A DNA stretch of 33,189 nt from Euryarchaeota archaeon UBA89 (lineage in GTDB: Archaea > Thermoplasmatota > Poseidoniia > Poseidoniales > Thalassarchaeaceae), in contig DAFS01000060.1 in NCBI GenBank assembly GCA_002495525.1, positions 17,269 to 50,457 of the forward strand, read 5' to 3'. The notes below the pieces were generated by a model. The model made no database searches. It was given only the letters and a program-made list of their open reading frames with translations, and was not told the origin of the DNA. Numbering within the stretch: the stretch's first letter is position 1; each line of letters starts with the position of its first letter. Made by a program: the position numbers and the translations under genes. This document shows positions 8,674 to 16,430 of the stretch, in pieces.

Positions 8674-10692
8674 ATGCTGAGTTTGAAAGAAATACCAGGA
8701 GTTGGTGATTCTCTAGCTGAAAAATTGATATTTGAAATAGGTTCTTTGGTAGATGTAGAACGTGTAATTAACGATGGAGATGTAAGTGCACTCTCTAGTA
8801 TCGAGGGTATCTCTCCTCAAAGAGCAGTCAAATTAATCAATTTAGCTAATAATAATTGTAGTGATATTACTACTACTGATGAGGGAAAAAAATTACATAA
8901 AGATTTAATCAATAATATTTCGGAATACGTCATTACTAGATCTGCAAGAGAGAGAATTACAATATTAAATCCCCTACCTCGTAATAGTATAGTCGAGATT
9001 GAATCTAGAAGAAATAGGTGTATAAATGCTATTAAATTCATAAATCAGAGCGATTCATCTTTCAAATTATGGAAGAATTATATCTCTGGTTTATGCTACA
9101 CTAGGGAGCCAACTTCTAGAATTGATAGAGTAATCGTGGTTCCAAATACTACTGAACTTGAAAATTTGAAACATGTAGAGAAAAAATGTAGAATTTTAGT
9201 CCGATCAGATAATGAGATTTGGAAAGATTATTTGGGCCTTAATAGGGTAACTTGGATTGGTAAAGATGGACCAGATAAATTACCTAACGGGTGGATAACT
9301 GGAAAAACAAGTGATACATTATATGATTTAGTCCCAGAAGTTCCTCTTGAATGGCTTAAGATAAATAGAAATAATTTATCTATTTTAGCAGATTTATATG
9401 ATCAAGTATGGCCAATTAATCATATTGGAGAAGAAATTTCTGAGCACTTAGAAGGACTCGAAGGATTAACATTATTATTACAATCTTTAGAGAATGAGTC
9501 AACTAATATTGAGAATCTTGAAAGATTACGTGATAATTTATGGAGTCAAGTGAAGTCTATAGAAGAATCTGTAAATGATGCAATTGTTTCTGGTACCTCT
9601 CAATCTAAATTATCATTTGATGGAGATGAAGTACTTTCATATTATTCTGATATTTCGGGTCTAGAAAGAAGATTGAAGAGTACTATTGCGGATACTATCG
9701 ATTTTGCACTACAAGAAGGTAAAAGGAAAATATCATTATATCTCGAAAGTTCTGATATAGATCTACCAAATGATATTTTTTCTAGTGAATATCCGTGTGT
9801 AGTCAATAAGGACGCATTAGAATTAATAGACGATGCTCTAGAAAATGCAATTAAATCTGAAAGAAGTGATGGCGAGATTTCCATCGCAAATTCGACAGTT
9901 AATATAATGAAAAAATCCCGAAAGGCAATCTCAAAATTTATTGAAATTGATATGTGGTTAGGTGTTGGCCAATGGGCAATTTCCAACAAATGTACTATGC
10001 CCCAGATCTCTTCTGAATATCCGGGAGTATGGATGAAAGATGGGCGGCATCTACTATTAGGTTGCGAATCTGATCCTGTTACTTATGGTATAGGTGAAGT
10101 ATCACCAGAAGGAGAAAAAGAGAGAATTGCATTACTTTCAGGAGCCAATTCTGGTGGTAAGACAACTCTTCTAGAGACACTTGCAACAATGATTCTTCTT
10201 TCTCATACCGGACTTCCTGTGCCAGCATGTAATGCAAATATTGGTCTTCTTGATGAACTCCATATTCTAGCGAAAGTTTCTGGAACACAATCTGCTGGTG
10301 CTTTAGAAAGAACGTTAAACAAATTAGCAGATGTATTAGTCTCTAACGAAAGAAAAATAATTTTAGCTGATGAATTAGAAGCAATAACAGAACCTGGCGC
10401 GGCATCGCTGATTCTAGGTGGACTGCTTAAATCATCTAAACATAATCTTGATACTAATATATTGTTAGTCACTCATATAGGAAATTCGATTTCAGAGGTG
10501 ATGGGGGGAGATGTAAGAATTGATGGTATAGAAGCCCAAGGTCTCGATGAAAATATGGATTTAATTGTTGACAGGAATCCTAAAAGAAATCATCTTGCTA
10601 GATCTACACCTGAGTTGATTGTTAGAAGGCTTGCTTCTAGATCAAAAGGCCCTACATCAGAGATTTTCACTAGTTTATTACAAGGATTTTGA
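8674..10692 (+). CDS. HhH-domain MutS-related ATPase
   Basis: A 672-residue MutS-superfamily ATPase with an N-terminal helix-hairpin-helix pair. The hairpins lie near residues 4-20 (LKEIPGVGDSLAEKLI) and 40-55 (LSSIEGISPQRAVKLI). A long alpha-helical, coiled-coil-like middle (about 230-430) corresponds to the lever/clamp region. The ATPase has Walker A GANSGGKTT at 490-498, an H-loop LVTHIG and Walker B ILADELEAITEPG with Asp566/Glu567. There is no mismatch-recognition domain I with its Phe-x-Glu motif and no C-terminal Smr nuclease, so it is neither classical MutS1 nor full MutS2. It fits the archaeal HhH-MutS group. A DNA-structure or recombination role is inferred. Its last 15 bases overlap the convergent lysS 3' end. 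Confidence 0.85.
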   Translation: MLSLKEIPGVGDSLAEKLIFEIGSLVDVERVINDGDVSALSSIEGISPQRAVKLINLANNNCSDITTTDEGKKLHKDLINNISEYVITRSARERITILNPLPRNSIVEIESRRNRCINAIKFINQSDSSFKLWKNYISGLCYTREPTSRIDRVIVVPNTTELENLKHVEKKCRILVRSDNEIWKDYLGLNRVTWIGKDGPDKLPNGWITGKTSDTLYDLVPEVPLEWLKINRNNLSILADLYDQVWPINHIGEEISEHLEGLEGLTLLLQSLENESTNIENLERLRDNLWSQVKSIEESVNDAIVSGTSQSKLSFDGDEVLSYYSDISGLERRLKSTIADTIDFALQEGKRKISLYLESSDIDLPNDIFSSEYPCVVNKDALELIDDALENAIKSERSDGEISIANSTVNIMKKSRKAISKFIEIDMWLGVGQWAISNKCTMPQISSEYPGVWMKDGRHLLLGCESDPVTYGIGEVSPEGEKERIALLSGANSGGKTTLLETLATMILLSHTGLPVPACNANIGLLDELHILAKVSGTQSAGALERTLNKLADVLVSNERKIILADELEAITEPGAASLILGGLLKSSKHNLDTNILLVTHIGNSISEVMGGDVRIDGIEAQGLDENMDLIVDRNPKRNHLARSTPELIVRRLASRSKGPTSEIFTSLLQGF

Positions 10693-12252
10693 AAATATAT
10701 CTAGCGTGATTTTCTTACCAACTTCATTCATTATCGAAGCAATTCTAGGTCCATATTCAGAACCCAAAATTAGGATATAAAGTGCAATATATGCGTCTCT
10801 TCTATTAAGTCCAATATCAGATGAAACGGACCTGATATTTTCATTAATTTCTTTTTCATTCCAATCAATTTTTTCCAATCTAGAAAATAATAAATTTAAA
10901 AAGTCACTCTGTTCATTACTGATTTTATTTCTATTCTCTTCGCTAATTGATTCTTGAATCTTAATTCTAGCATCTTCTGGAAAATGTCTACTATCTATCC
11001 AGTGCCTCATTCTTGAAAGCCTATTAATTAGGACTTCGTTAGGTTCTCCATCAAGATGTTTACTTCTTTTCAATGAGTCCCATATGTCTTCATCGTTAGA
11101 TTTTATTTGAGCTAACATTGCCAAGTGTCTAAATGAAACTCCAGCGGTGGATAAAGTAGCATCCTCACCTCTTCTCACTTGACTCAGTCTTAATGCACCA
11201 AGTGCTGTATCTCTAGCTACCTTTTTCTTTTTATTCAATTCTTTATGTTCCGGAGGGTTAGAAACTAGTCTTTCGTATTCGTCTGCAGTTTCAAAGAGCG
11301 ATGGGCCTGTATCAAAATCAATATGTTTCTTAATTTTAGTTCTTGCAATAACGTATCTCAATATTTCTGGTGGTACTAAACTCAGAGCTTCTACAGGCCC
11401 GATTGTATTTCCACTTGAACTTGACATCGGTCCGGACCCCTTCAGTTGAATCCATTCATAGACCATTTTATCCGGTGGCTCACTACCAAGTATTCTACAA
11501 ATCGGAATTCCAGTATCGAAACTACCGCCCGCTGCCCCATGATCTTTACCAGCCGGTTCACAAGTTATTCCATGAACTCCCCATTTTGCAGCCCAATCTA
11601 CTCTCCAAGGCATTTTCCCTTCAGCCTTCCTAATATCTGATTTCCCATCAATTCCATAACTGTCTGTCCAATAAACATACGGTTTTTCATATCTTGTTAT
11701 TACTACTCCATCCATACTCCCATCACTACCAATAGGGTTGTATGGGTACCATTTTTCAGGTAGTTCTCTACTCGAAATTTCCTCAATAACATTGCGTATT
11801 TCTACTCTATTCGTTATTGCAAGGTCTATTTTTTCTGCAAATTCTCCATTTTCATATGTCTCATGATTCATTACCACTATTGGATTTACTCCAATTTGTT
11901 TTAATGCTTCCAGAAATGGATTTAAGAAATGGTTTGCATAATTATCTCCATTATAATTTGGAGTCCCATCAGGATTCGGAGCAGGAATGTTTGCCAATGG
12001 GAAGCCTATGTATTTCTCATAATCTTCTGAGAGGAAATCATATACTCTCCTCAGAGGATCCATTGAATCAACTATGAATATATATTCTGATTTTTCTCCA
12101 GCATCTAGACATGCTCTATGAATCATCTCAGCAGTCAAGATTTCTCTGAGATGACCTATGTGGAACTCTCCTGATGGCGTAATTCCAGAAGCTATGACTT
12201 GTGAGTCATTTTTCTCAGATAGCCGCTGTGCGGTATGATCTGCCCAATGCAT
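10678..12252 (-). CDS. lysS: Lysyl-tRNA synthetase, class I
   Basis: Charges tRNA-Lys with lysine, using the class I Rossmann-fold enzyme typical of many archaea. In 524 residues the class I motifs are clear: HIGH at residues 31-34 (GEFHIGHLRE) and the family-specific RVDWAAKWGVHGITCEPAGKDHGAAGGS region split around 217-244. The second signature reads GPMSSSSGNT near 274-283. The usual lysine-bearing KMSSSKG thus appears as PMSSSSG, with both flanking lysines absent. An alpha-helical anticodon-binding C-terminus follows. The start ATG lies nine bases after the GfcR-like stop, so they form a two-gene operon. The 3' end overlaps the MutS-like gene by 15 bases on the opposite strand. Confidence 0.95.
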   Translation of the reverse strand: MHWADHTAQRLSEKNDSQVIASGITPSGEFHIGHLREILTAEMIHRACLDAGEKSEYIFIVDSMDPLRRVYDFLSEDYEKYIGFPLANIPAPNPDGTPNYNGDNYANHFLNPFLEALKQIGVNPIVVMNHETYENGEFAEKIDLAITNRVEIRNVIEEISSRELPEKWYPYNPIGSDGSMDGVVITRYEKPYVYWTDSYGIDGKSDIRKAEGKMPWRVDWAAKWGVHGITCEPAGKDHGAAGGSFDTGIPICRILGSEPPDKMVYEWIQLKGSGPMSSSSGNTIGPVEALSLVPPEILRYVIARTKIKKHIDFDTGPSLFETADEYERLVSNPPEHKELNKKKKVARDTALGALRLSQVRRGEDATLSTAGVSFRHLAMLAQIKSNDEDIWDSLKRSKHLDGEPNEVLINRLSRMRHWIDSRHFPEDARIKIQESISEENRNKISNEQSDFLNLLFSRLEKIDWNEKEINENIRSVSSDIGLNRRDAYIALYILILGSEYGPRIASIMNEVGKKITLDIFSKSL

Positions 12253-12261
12253 AATCCTACC

Positions 12262-12855
12262 TCATACTGTAACTACTCTAACCAACCCTCTAAGAGGTAC
12301 ACCCTCAATTGCATTAGCTTCTGATTTATTTGCCAGCACTAGGCAGAGTTTGACCTCAGCACCTGCATTTCTAAGATTTTTAATTGTCTTTTTCAAAGTT
12401 GTACCTGATGAAACAACATCGTCAACTACAATTACCTGTTTACCAGACACAGAGGCAAATATTTCAGAAATATGTGCTCCTTCTTCTTCACTTATTGAAC
12501 GAGTCACAGCTAAATCTAAATCTAATTGTCCAGCAATTGCTTGAGCAAATGGTATCCCATTAATACTAATTCCAACAATAGTATCTATTTCATCTCCGAT
12601 TTCTTCTTCTATGATGTCCGCAAAAATGTATGATATTGCTTCGATTCTACTGGCCTTTACTGCTACAGATCTCCAACCTACTTGTACATCAGTTGGTCTA
12701 TCATCAGATGTTGTATTATTGGAGTATTCTTCTGTGGATAACCATTGAATTGTTGTTTGAGATAATGACAGTTCGTCAGCAATCTGCTGTGTGTTTAAAC
12801 CGTTACTACGATGTTGTTTTACTTTGGCTCGAAGCTCGTCTACGCTTAGTGGCAT
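12262..12855 (-). CDS. HTH-phosphoribosyltransferase regulator, GfcR-like
   Basis: A 197-residue fusion of an N-terminal helix-turn-helix (about residues 4-40, with LNTQQIADELSLSQTTIQWL) to an orotate-phosphoribosyltransferase-like domain. The PRPP loop VIVVDDVVSSGTT is at 141-153 and the preceding strand is DTIVGISINGIPFA. This architecture is that of archaeal OPRT-like proteins. One of these, GfcR of Haloferax, is known to control sugar catabolism, so a transcription factor sensing a phosphorylated metabolite is more likely than a biosynthetic enzyme. The ligand and targets here are unknown. It is first in an operon with lysS, nine bases downstream. The ATG at 12855 keeps the whole HTH. Confidence 0.85.
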   Translation of the reverse strand: MPLSVDELRAKVKQHRSNGLNTQQIADELSLSQTTIQWLSTEEYSNNTTSDDRPTDVQVGWRSVAVKASRIEAISYIFADIIEEEIGDEIDTIVGISINGIPFAQAIAGQLDLDLAVTRSISEEEGAHISEIFASVSGKQVIVVDDVVSSGTTLKKTIKNLRNAGAEVKLCLVLANKSEANAIEGVPLRGLVRVVTV

Positions 12856-12905
12856 TAAATAGTCCTAGAATCCCGTCCTGTATCAAGCCATCGGATGAAA
12901 ACTAT

Positions 12906-12914
12906 CTATTTTAT
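12906..12914 (-). promoter_or_regulatory. Possible TATA box for the gfcR-like/lysS operon
   Basis: On the minus strand the sequence reads ATAAAATAG within an A/T run, about 55 bases before the GfcR-like ATG. It would give a leader of roughly 30 bases. The gap to the upstream dut stop is only 72 bases, so this is the most likely place for the operon promoter. The exact element is a guess. Confidence 0.3.
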
Positions 12915-12927
12915 TGGTATTTTTTGG

Positions 12928-13377
12928 TTAAAACCTTCCTGTAGAACCGAAACCACCTTCTCCTCTTTCTGTTTTACCTAGATTTTCCATACTAACTTCG
13001 ATAAATTCAGATTTTGGTATTGGAGTGATTAACAATTGTGCAATCCTTTCATTTTTCTGTATCAAATAAGAGTCCCCTTCTCCTATCCATGTCATCAATA
13101 CAAAAAGCTCCCCTCTATAATCTGCATCAATTGTCCCAATACTATGTGGGAGGATTAAGCCTTTTTTTCCGAGAGACGAGCGAGCTCTCACCTGACCTTC
13201 AAATCCTTCAGGTATAGCAACATGTAATCCTGTTCTAACCATTGTACTACTTCTGCGCTTCACTGTAGTGTCTTCAAGTGAATATAGGTCCCATCCTGCC
13301 GCATGAACGCTTCCTTTAGTAGGTAGCAATGCATCTCTATGTGTTCTTGCGACTTTAACCTCAATTACTTCGCTCAT
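12928..13377 (-). CDS. dut: dUTP diphosphatase, trimeric type
   Basis: Hydrolyses dUTP to dUMP, keeping uracil out of DNA and supplying dTMP synthesis. The 149 residues show all five trimeric dUTPase motifs: AAGWDLYS, RSSLG, GTIDADYRGE, ERIAQLLITP and the C-terminal RGEGGFGSTGRF. I chose the ATG at 13377 (MSEVIEVKV). The reading frame stays open to an ATG at 13506, but that would add 43 unconserved residues and run into the divergent aIF2-beta gene. The separation from aIF2-beta is then 89 bases, enough for two promoters. Motif spacing excludes dCTP deaminase. Confidence 0.95.
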   Translation of the reverse strand: MSEVIEVKVARTHRDALLPTKGSVHAAGWDLYSLEDTTVKRRSSTMVRTGLHVAIPEGFEGQVRARSSLGKKGLILPHSIGTIDADYRGELFVLMTWIGEGDSYLIQKNERIAQLLITPIPKSEFIEVSMENLGKTERGEGGFGSTGRF

Positions 13378-13466
13378 GATATTCGCTAAGTAAGGAGGCA
13401 TTTTACGCTTATCACTGGAGTTTCCGAGTCGGTGGGGTGAAAAGGGGGGGTCTTCTCGCGAGGCTA

Positions 13467-13877
13467 ATGGTAGACTTCGAGTACGAATCATTGCTAGAAA
13501 AAGCACGCGAACGTATTCCAGATAATATTAGTCAAAGATCTAGATGGACAATGCCTGAACCAGAGATATTAATCGAAGGTAATCAAACTATTTTAAGAAA
13601 TTTTGCTGCAATAGTCGACGCAATGGATAGAGACGCAAATCATGTGTATCAGTTCCTAATTAATGAACTTGGAACTTCAGGAACTAGGGAACAAGTAAGG
13701 GTATTATTCAAGGGAAGGGTGCCTCCAAAGAGGATTAAAGAAAAGATTGTCTCATACGTCAAATCCTATATTTTGTGTGGTCAATGCAGATCTCCTGATA
13801 CTCGATTCATAAAAGAAGAAAGAACTACTTTACTGAAGTGCCAAGCATGTGGTGCTACTAGACCTGTTAAGCTTTAG
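13467..13877 (+). CDS. eif2b: Translation initiation factor aIF2 subunit beta
   Basis: Beta subunit of the heterotrimeric aIF2 that delivers initiator Met-tRNA to the small ribosomal subunit. The 136 residues contain the N-terminal helix that contacts gamma (MVDFEYESLLEKARERIP), a central alpha-beta domain with RNFAAIVDAMDRD and VLFKGRVPPKRIKEKI, and the C-terminal zinc ribbon CGQC...CQAC. The frame is open to a GTG at 13437. The ATG at 13467 is preferred because GAGG lies four bases upstream and the product begins as other archaeal homologues do. It is divergent from dut and convergent with the MDR reductase 27 bases downstream. Confidence 0.94.
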   Translation: MVDFEYESLLEKARERIPDNISQRSRWTMPEPEILIEGNQTILRNFAAIVDAMDRDANHVYQFLINELGTSGTREQVRVLFKGRVPPKRIKEKIVSYVKSYILCGQCRSPDTRFIKEERTTLLKCQACGATRPVKL

Positions 13878-13904
13878 AGAATGAGTAGGGACAATTTTCT
13901 TAAT

Positions 13905-14930
13905 TCACTTTTTAGGTGAGAAATCTAGTAAAACTTTACCTTTATTTTTTCTTTGATGCATATGTTTTTGAGCGTTTGAAACTTCTTCAAATCTCCATAC
14001 TGAGTCAATAATTGGGTCAATATGGCCTTTCTCTAGTAGCCTCCCTAATTCCTTGAGATGACTTCTAAAAATTTCTTCATTATCCATCCTTCCCATATGT
14101 ACTCCAAAAATTGCCTTATTTGAATTCATCATTTTCATTGGATTAAATTTTGGTGTATTTATCACCATCCTCAAAGCTGCTATTATTGATCTTTTTTCTT
14201 TAGGTACTGCAGATGATGCGCCAAAACAATGTAGTTTACCCCCATTTCTTAGTGAATTATAAGATCTCATTAAGTGTTTACCTGCCACAGGATCAATTGC
14301 TTGATGAACTCCTTTACCATTGGTAAGTTTTTTACATACTTCAACAAAATCTTCGCTATCTCTATCGACAAAATACATCCCCAAAGATTCTACAAATTCT
14401 TTTTTCGATTTCGAAGCTGTCCCTATAATCAATTCCGCACCGAAAGATTTGCAAATTTGTGCTGCTGCGGTTCCAACGCCTCCTGCTGCATGGTGAATTA
14501 GTACTGAATCACCTTCTTTGATTCCTCCTAAATATACTAGCATATGGTAAGCCGTACCGTAAGTTACCGGTATTGCTGCTGCTTGATCAAAACTTACATT
14601 ATTCGGAATTGGTATTATTCTATTTGAATTAATAATCACTTCCTCTGCATAGCCTCCAAATCCAGTCATCGCAATCACTCTATCTCCAATTTTTAGATTT
14701 TCAACATCACCCCCCATTCCAATAATAATTCCTGAAATTTCATATCCTGGCGTGAATGGAAAATCAGGATTACTGCCATAAAGTCCTTGCCTCATCATTA
14801 AATCTGCAAAATTTATTCCTGCTCTGTAAACTCTTACTTTAACTTGACTTTCAACAGCTTCTTCCAATTTTTCAGTTATTATCTCTATCGAATCAGGCCC
14901 TCCGACTTTTGGATAAATCACTTTTTTCAT
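13905..14930 (-). CDS. MDR-superfamily quinone oxidoreductase-like protein (VAT1-like)
   Basis: A 341-residue zinc-independent medium-chain dehydrogenase/reductase, probably NADPH-dependent and cytosolic. The catalytic domain has NFADLMMRQGLYG and FTPGYEISGII. The Rossmann domain has the nucleotide motif HHAAGGVGTAAAQICKSFG near residues 139-157, then a long tail ending in KNKGKVLLDF. The structural and catalytic cysteines of alcohol dehydrogenases are absent. The overall pattern recalls quinone oxidoreductases and the VAT1 subgroup; substrate cannot be told. It is last in a same-strand run with a nitroreductase (12 bases upstream) and pterin carbinolamine dehydratase, suggesting a shared redox role. 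Confidence 0.82.
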   Translation of the reverse strand: MKKVIYPKVGGPDSIEIITEKLEEAVESQVKVRVYRAGINFADLMMRQGLYGSNPDFPFTPGYEISGIIIGMGGDVENLKIGDRVIAMTGFGGYAEEVIINSNRIIPIPNNVSFDQAAAIPVTYGTAYHMLVYLGGIKEGDSVLIHHAAGGVGTAAAQICKSFGAELIIGTASKSKKEFVESLGMYFVDRDSEDFVEVCKKLTNGKGVHQAIDPVAGKHLMRSYNSLRNGGKLHCFGASSAVPKEKRSIIAALRMVINTPKFNPMKMMNSNKAIFGVHMGRMDNEEIFRSHLKELGRLLEKGHIDPIIDSVWRFEEVSNAQKHMHQRKNKGKVLLDFSPKK

Positions 14931-14942
14931 ATAATCACCATC

Positions 14943-15515
14943 TTAAGGGAGGTATCTTCTTATTTCTGAGACCTTCTTTTTCTTTTTTTTCGGTATGTTT
15001 TGAGGATAGCCAACTTTTAGAAAACCTATGATTTTATCTAACTTTTTATCAATTCCTAATTTATTGTAAGTCATTGAATGTCTGGTAATACCACCTGTGC
15101 TCCATTGTGAGCCAATTCCCATACCCCAAAGCGACAGAACAAGATTATGTAAAGAACAAACTGTAGCTGCATAGTCTTCCTCTTCCCGGAGTGGATCTTC
15201 AGGAGTTAGTTTTGTCGATATAGCTATAATTACTGGAACCTCCATTATCTTAGAAACAGCTCTATTTACTGAAGATATTATATCCTCTTCTTTGTTACTT
15301 ATAGCCTTATTTTTAGCCAATAAAATTACAGTAGGCAATAATTCTTTTCTCGTTTCATTACCTAATACATAAAAATTCCATGGGTGTGTTTGCTTGTGGC
15401 ATGGGGCATTACTAGCCGCTTCAAATGCAATATCCAAATCTGATAATTCCACTTCTTGTTCGGTGAAATTGTAAATACTTCTTCTACTATTCAGAAGATT
15501 CTGTATAGCACTCAT
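14943..15515 (-). CDS. Nitroreductase-family flavoprotein
   Basis: A 190-residue FMN-dependent oxidoreductase of the nitroreductase fold. Visible landmarks are SRRSIYNF near residue 11 (FMN phosphate contacts), NAPCHKQTHPWNFYVL, and the AATVCSLHNLVLSLWGMGIGSQWSTGG helix-loop. The tail ends in a KKKKKK-containing basic stretch before a short C-terminus. These proteins reduce quinones, nitro compounds or specific metabolites; which one here is unknown. I use the ATG at 15515, preceded by AGGAATTC, rather than an in-frame ATG at 15536 that would overlap the upstream gene. The upstream stop is then eight bases away, consistent with an operon. Confidence 0.87.
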   Translation of the reverse strand: MSAIQNLLNSRRSIYNFTEQEVELSDLDIAFEAASNAPCHKQTHPWNFYVLGNETRKELLPTVILLAKNKAISNKEEDIISSVNRAVSKIMEVPVIIAISTKLTPEDPLREEEDYAATVCSLHNLVLSLWGMGIGSQWSTGGITRHSMTYNKLGIDKKLDKIIGFLKVGYPQNIPKKKKKKVSEIRRYLP

Positions 15516-15523
15516 ATGAATTC

Positions 15524-15859
15524 CTAATCCAGACAATCAAATTTCGCTGCAAGAATAAAATCTGATTCTACCAATCCATCTATTTTATGTGTAAAAATCT
15601 TTATTTTGACTCTCCCCCAACCTAATTCGAAATCAGCATGATGATTTTGTTCTTCACAAATAGAACCTGTTATATTTGTAAATTCCAAAGCCTCTTTGAA
15701 ATCTTTAAATTTCCATTCTCTTTGTAAATGATGATTATCAATAATTTCCCATTGAGGATTAAGTTTAGTGATTAGTTTTTCCATTTCATTTTGACTGAGA
15801 GGGGGTACCCCTCCTTGACAAGGTATACAAATTTTTGATGCTAATTCTGAGTTATCCAT
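15524..15859 (-). CDS. Pterin-4a-carbinolamine dehydratase
   Basis: Dehydrates 4a-hydroxytetrahydropterin (PCD/DCoH family), normally recycling pterin after aromatic amino acid hydroxylases. The 111 residues hold the family core. This is the WEIIDNHHLQREWKF strand, the FTNITGSICEEQNHHADFEL helix with His73-His74, a WGRVKIKIFTHKIDGL strand with Trp81 and His91, and the final DFILAAKFD helix. The ATG at 15859 is one base after the upstream stop. Upstream in-frame ATGs at 15874 and 15952 would overlap that gene and add unconserved residues. No aromatic hydroxylase is in the window, so the pterin it works on is uncertain. Homologues in some organisms act in molybdopterin or folate-related chemistry. 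Confidence 0.92.
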   Translation of the reverse strand: MDNSELASKICIPCQGGVPPLSQNEMEKLITKLNPQWEIIDNHHLQREWKFKDFKEALEFTNITGSICEEQNHHADFELGWGRVKIKIFTHKIDGLVESDFILAAKFDCLD

Positions 15860-15860
15860 T

Positions 15861-16313
15861 TTAATCCCACACATGATTGTCGTCTCTACCTTCAACTTGT
15901 CTTTCAGCCTCTTCATGTAAATTAGAGCGACGCCTAATTTCTTCTTTTTCAAAGGTAAGAAGTTCTTTGTCTTCGATATACGGTTTTCTTAGATGAGTTA
16001 TTAATCTAAGTTCTACAATGACATCTCTAGCAATAGAACGAAAATCTCCATTTTCATCCCAAATTTCTATGACATTCCTTGATGTTCCTACCAACATACC
16101 TCTGATATACGGTTCTGAGTTTTTGGGAAGTGCTCTCGAATCTAACAAAATTTCTATCAAGTCGTCTTTTCTCAACCCAGATTTTCTTCCAATCAATGGG
16201 CCCAGAAATATGTCCTCGAGTTCTGATAATTTCGGTCCCCCATATTCTTGATGAATTTTTGTAGCCCAATCAGGCAAACCGTCGATGTCTTCTGCACTCC
16301 CCTCTGCACTCAT
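15861..16313 (-). CDS. Uncharacterised 150-residue protein
   Basis: I do not recognise this protein. It is highly charged and soluble with no cysteines, signal peptide or membrane segment. The central region (about residues 35-110) reads as alternating strands: LGPLIGRKSGL, DDLIEILLDS, YIRGMLVGTSRNVIEIWD and ARDVIVELRLITHL. This could be a small beta-barrel of the Sm/SH3 kind, but I see no diagnostic motif. The C-terminal 40 residues are a Glu/Arg-rich helix. It heads the run with pcd (one base between stop and start), the nitroreductase and the MDR reductase, and diverges from nog1. Coding status is supported by tight spacing and a clean frame. Confidence 0.6.
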   Translation of the reverse strand: MSAEGSAEDIDGLPDWATKIHQEYGGPKLSELEDIFLGPLIGRKSGLRKDDLIEILLDSRALPKNSEPYIRGMLVGTSRNVIEIWDENGDFRSIARDVIVELRLITHLRKPYIEDKELLTFEKEEIRRRSNLHEEAERQVEGRDDNHVWD

Positions 16314-16430
16314 ACCTCTCGGTCAACTATGTCATAGAAAAGCCAACGGGTTCTAAGATTATAATTTTAAAAACTCAAATGACTGCTTATTTGAAGTGGG
16401 ATGGTATAGGCGCTAGGTCTGGGTGAGACC
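16314..16430. promoter_or_regulatory. Divergent promoter region between the 150-residue gene and nog1
   Basis: This 117-base gap separates two divergent operons. At 16358-16375 lies an A/T block containing TTATAATTTTAAAAA, which can be read as a TATA-like element in either direction. It would give leaders of roughly 25 bases leftward and 40 bases rightward. The nog1 ATG is preceded by GGTGAG, and the leftward ATG directly by GAGAGG. The elements are inferred from composition and position only. Confidence 0.4.

Noticed and set aside
9642..9989. A 115-residue minus-strand open frame inside the MutS-like gene
   Set aside because: It lies wholly within a well-supported gene, has no recognisable motif, and looks like a shadow frame.
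13437..13466. GTG start for aIF2-beta with a G-rich leader
   Set aside because: The ATG at 13467 has a GAGG element and gives the family-typical N-terminus; the leader is a run of Gs with no conserved residues.
13378..13506. Upstream extension of dut to an ATG at 13506
   Set aside because: It would add 43 residues with no dUTPase similarity and overlap the divergent aIF2-beta start; the ATG at 13377 gives the normal length.
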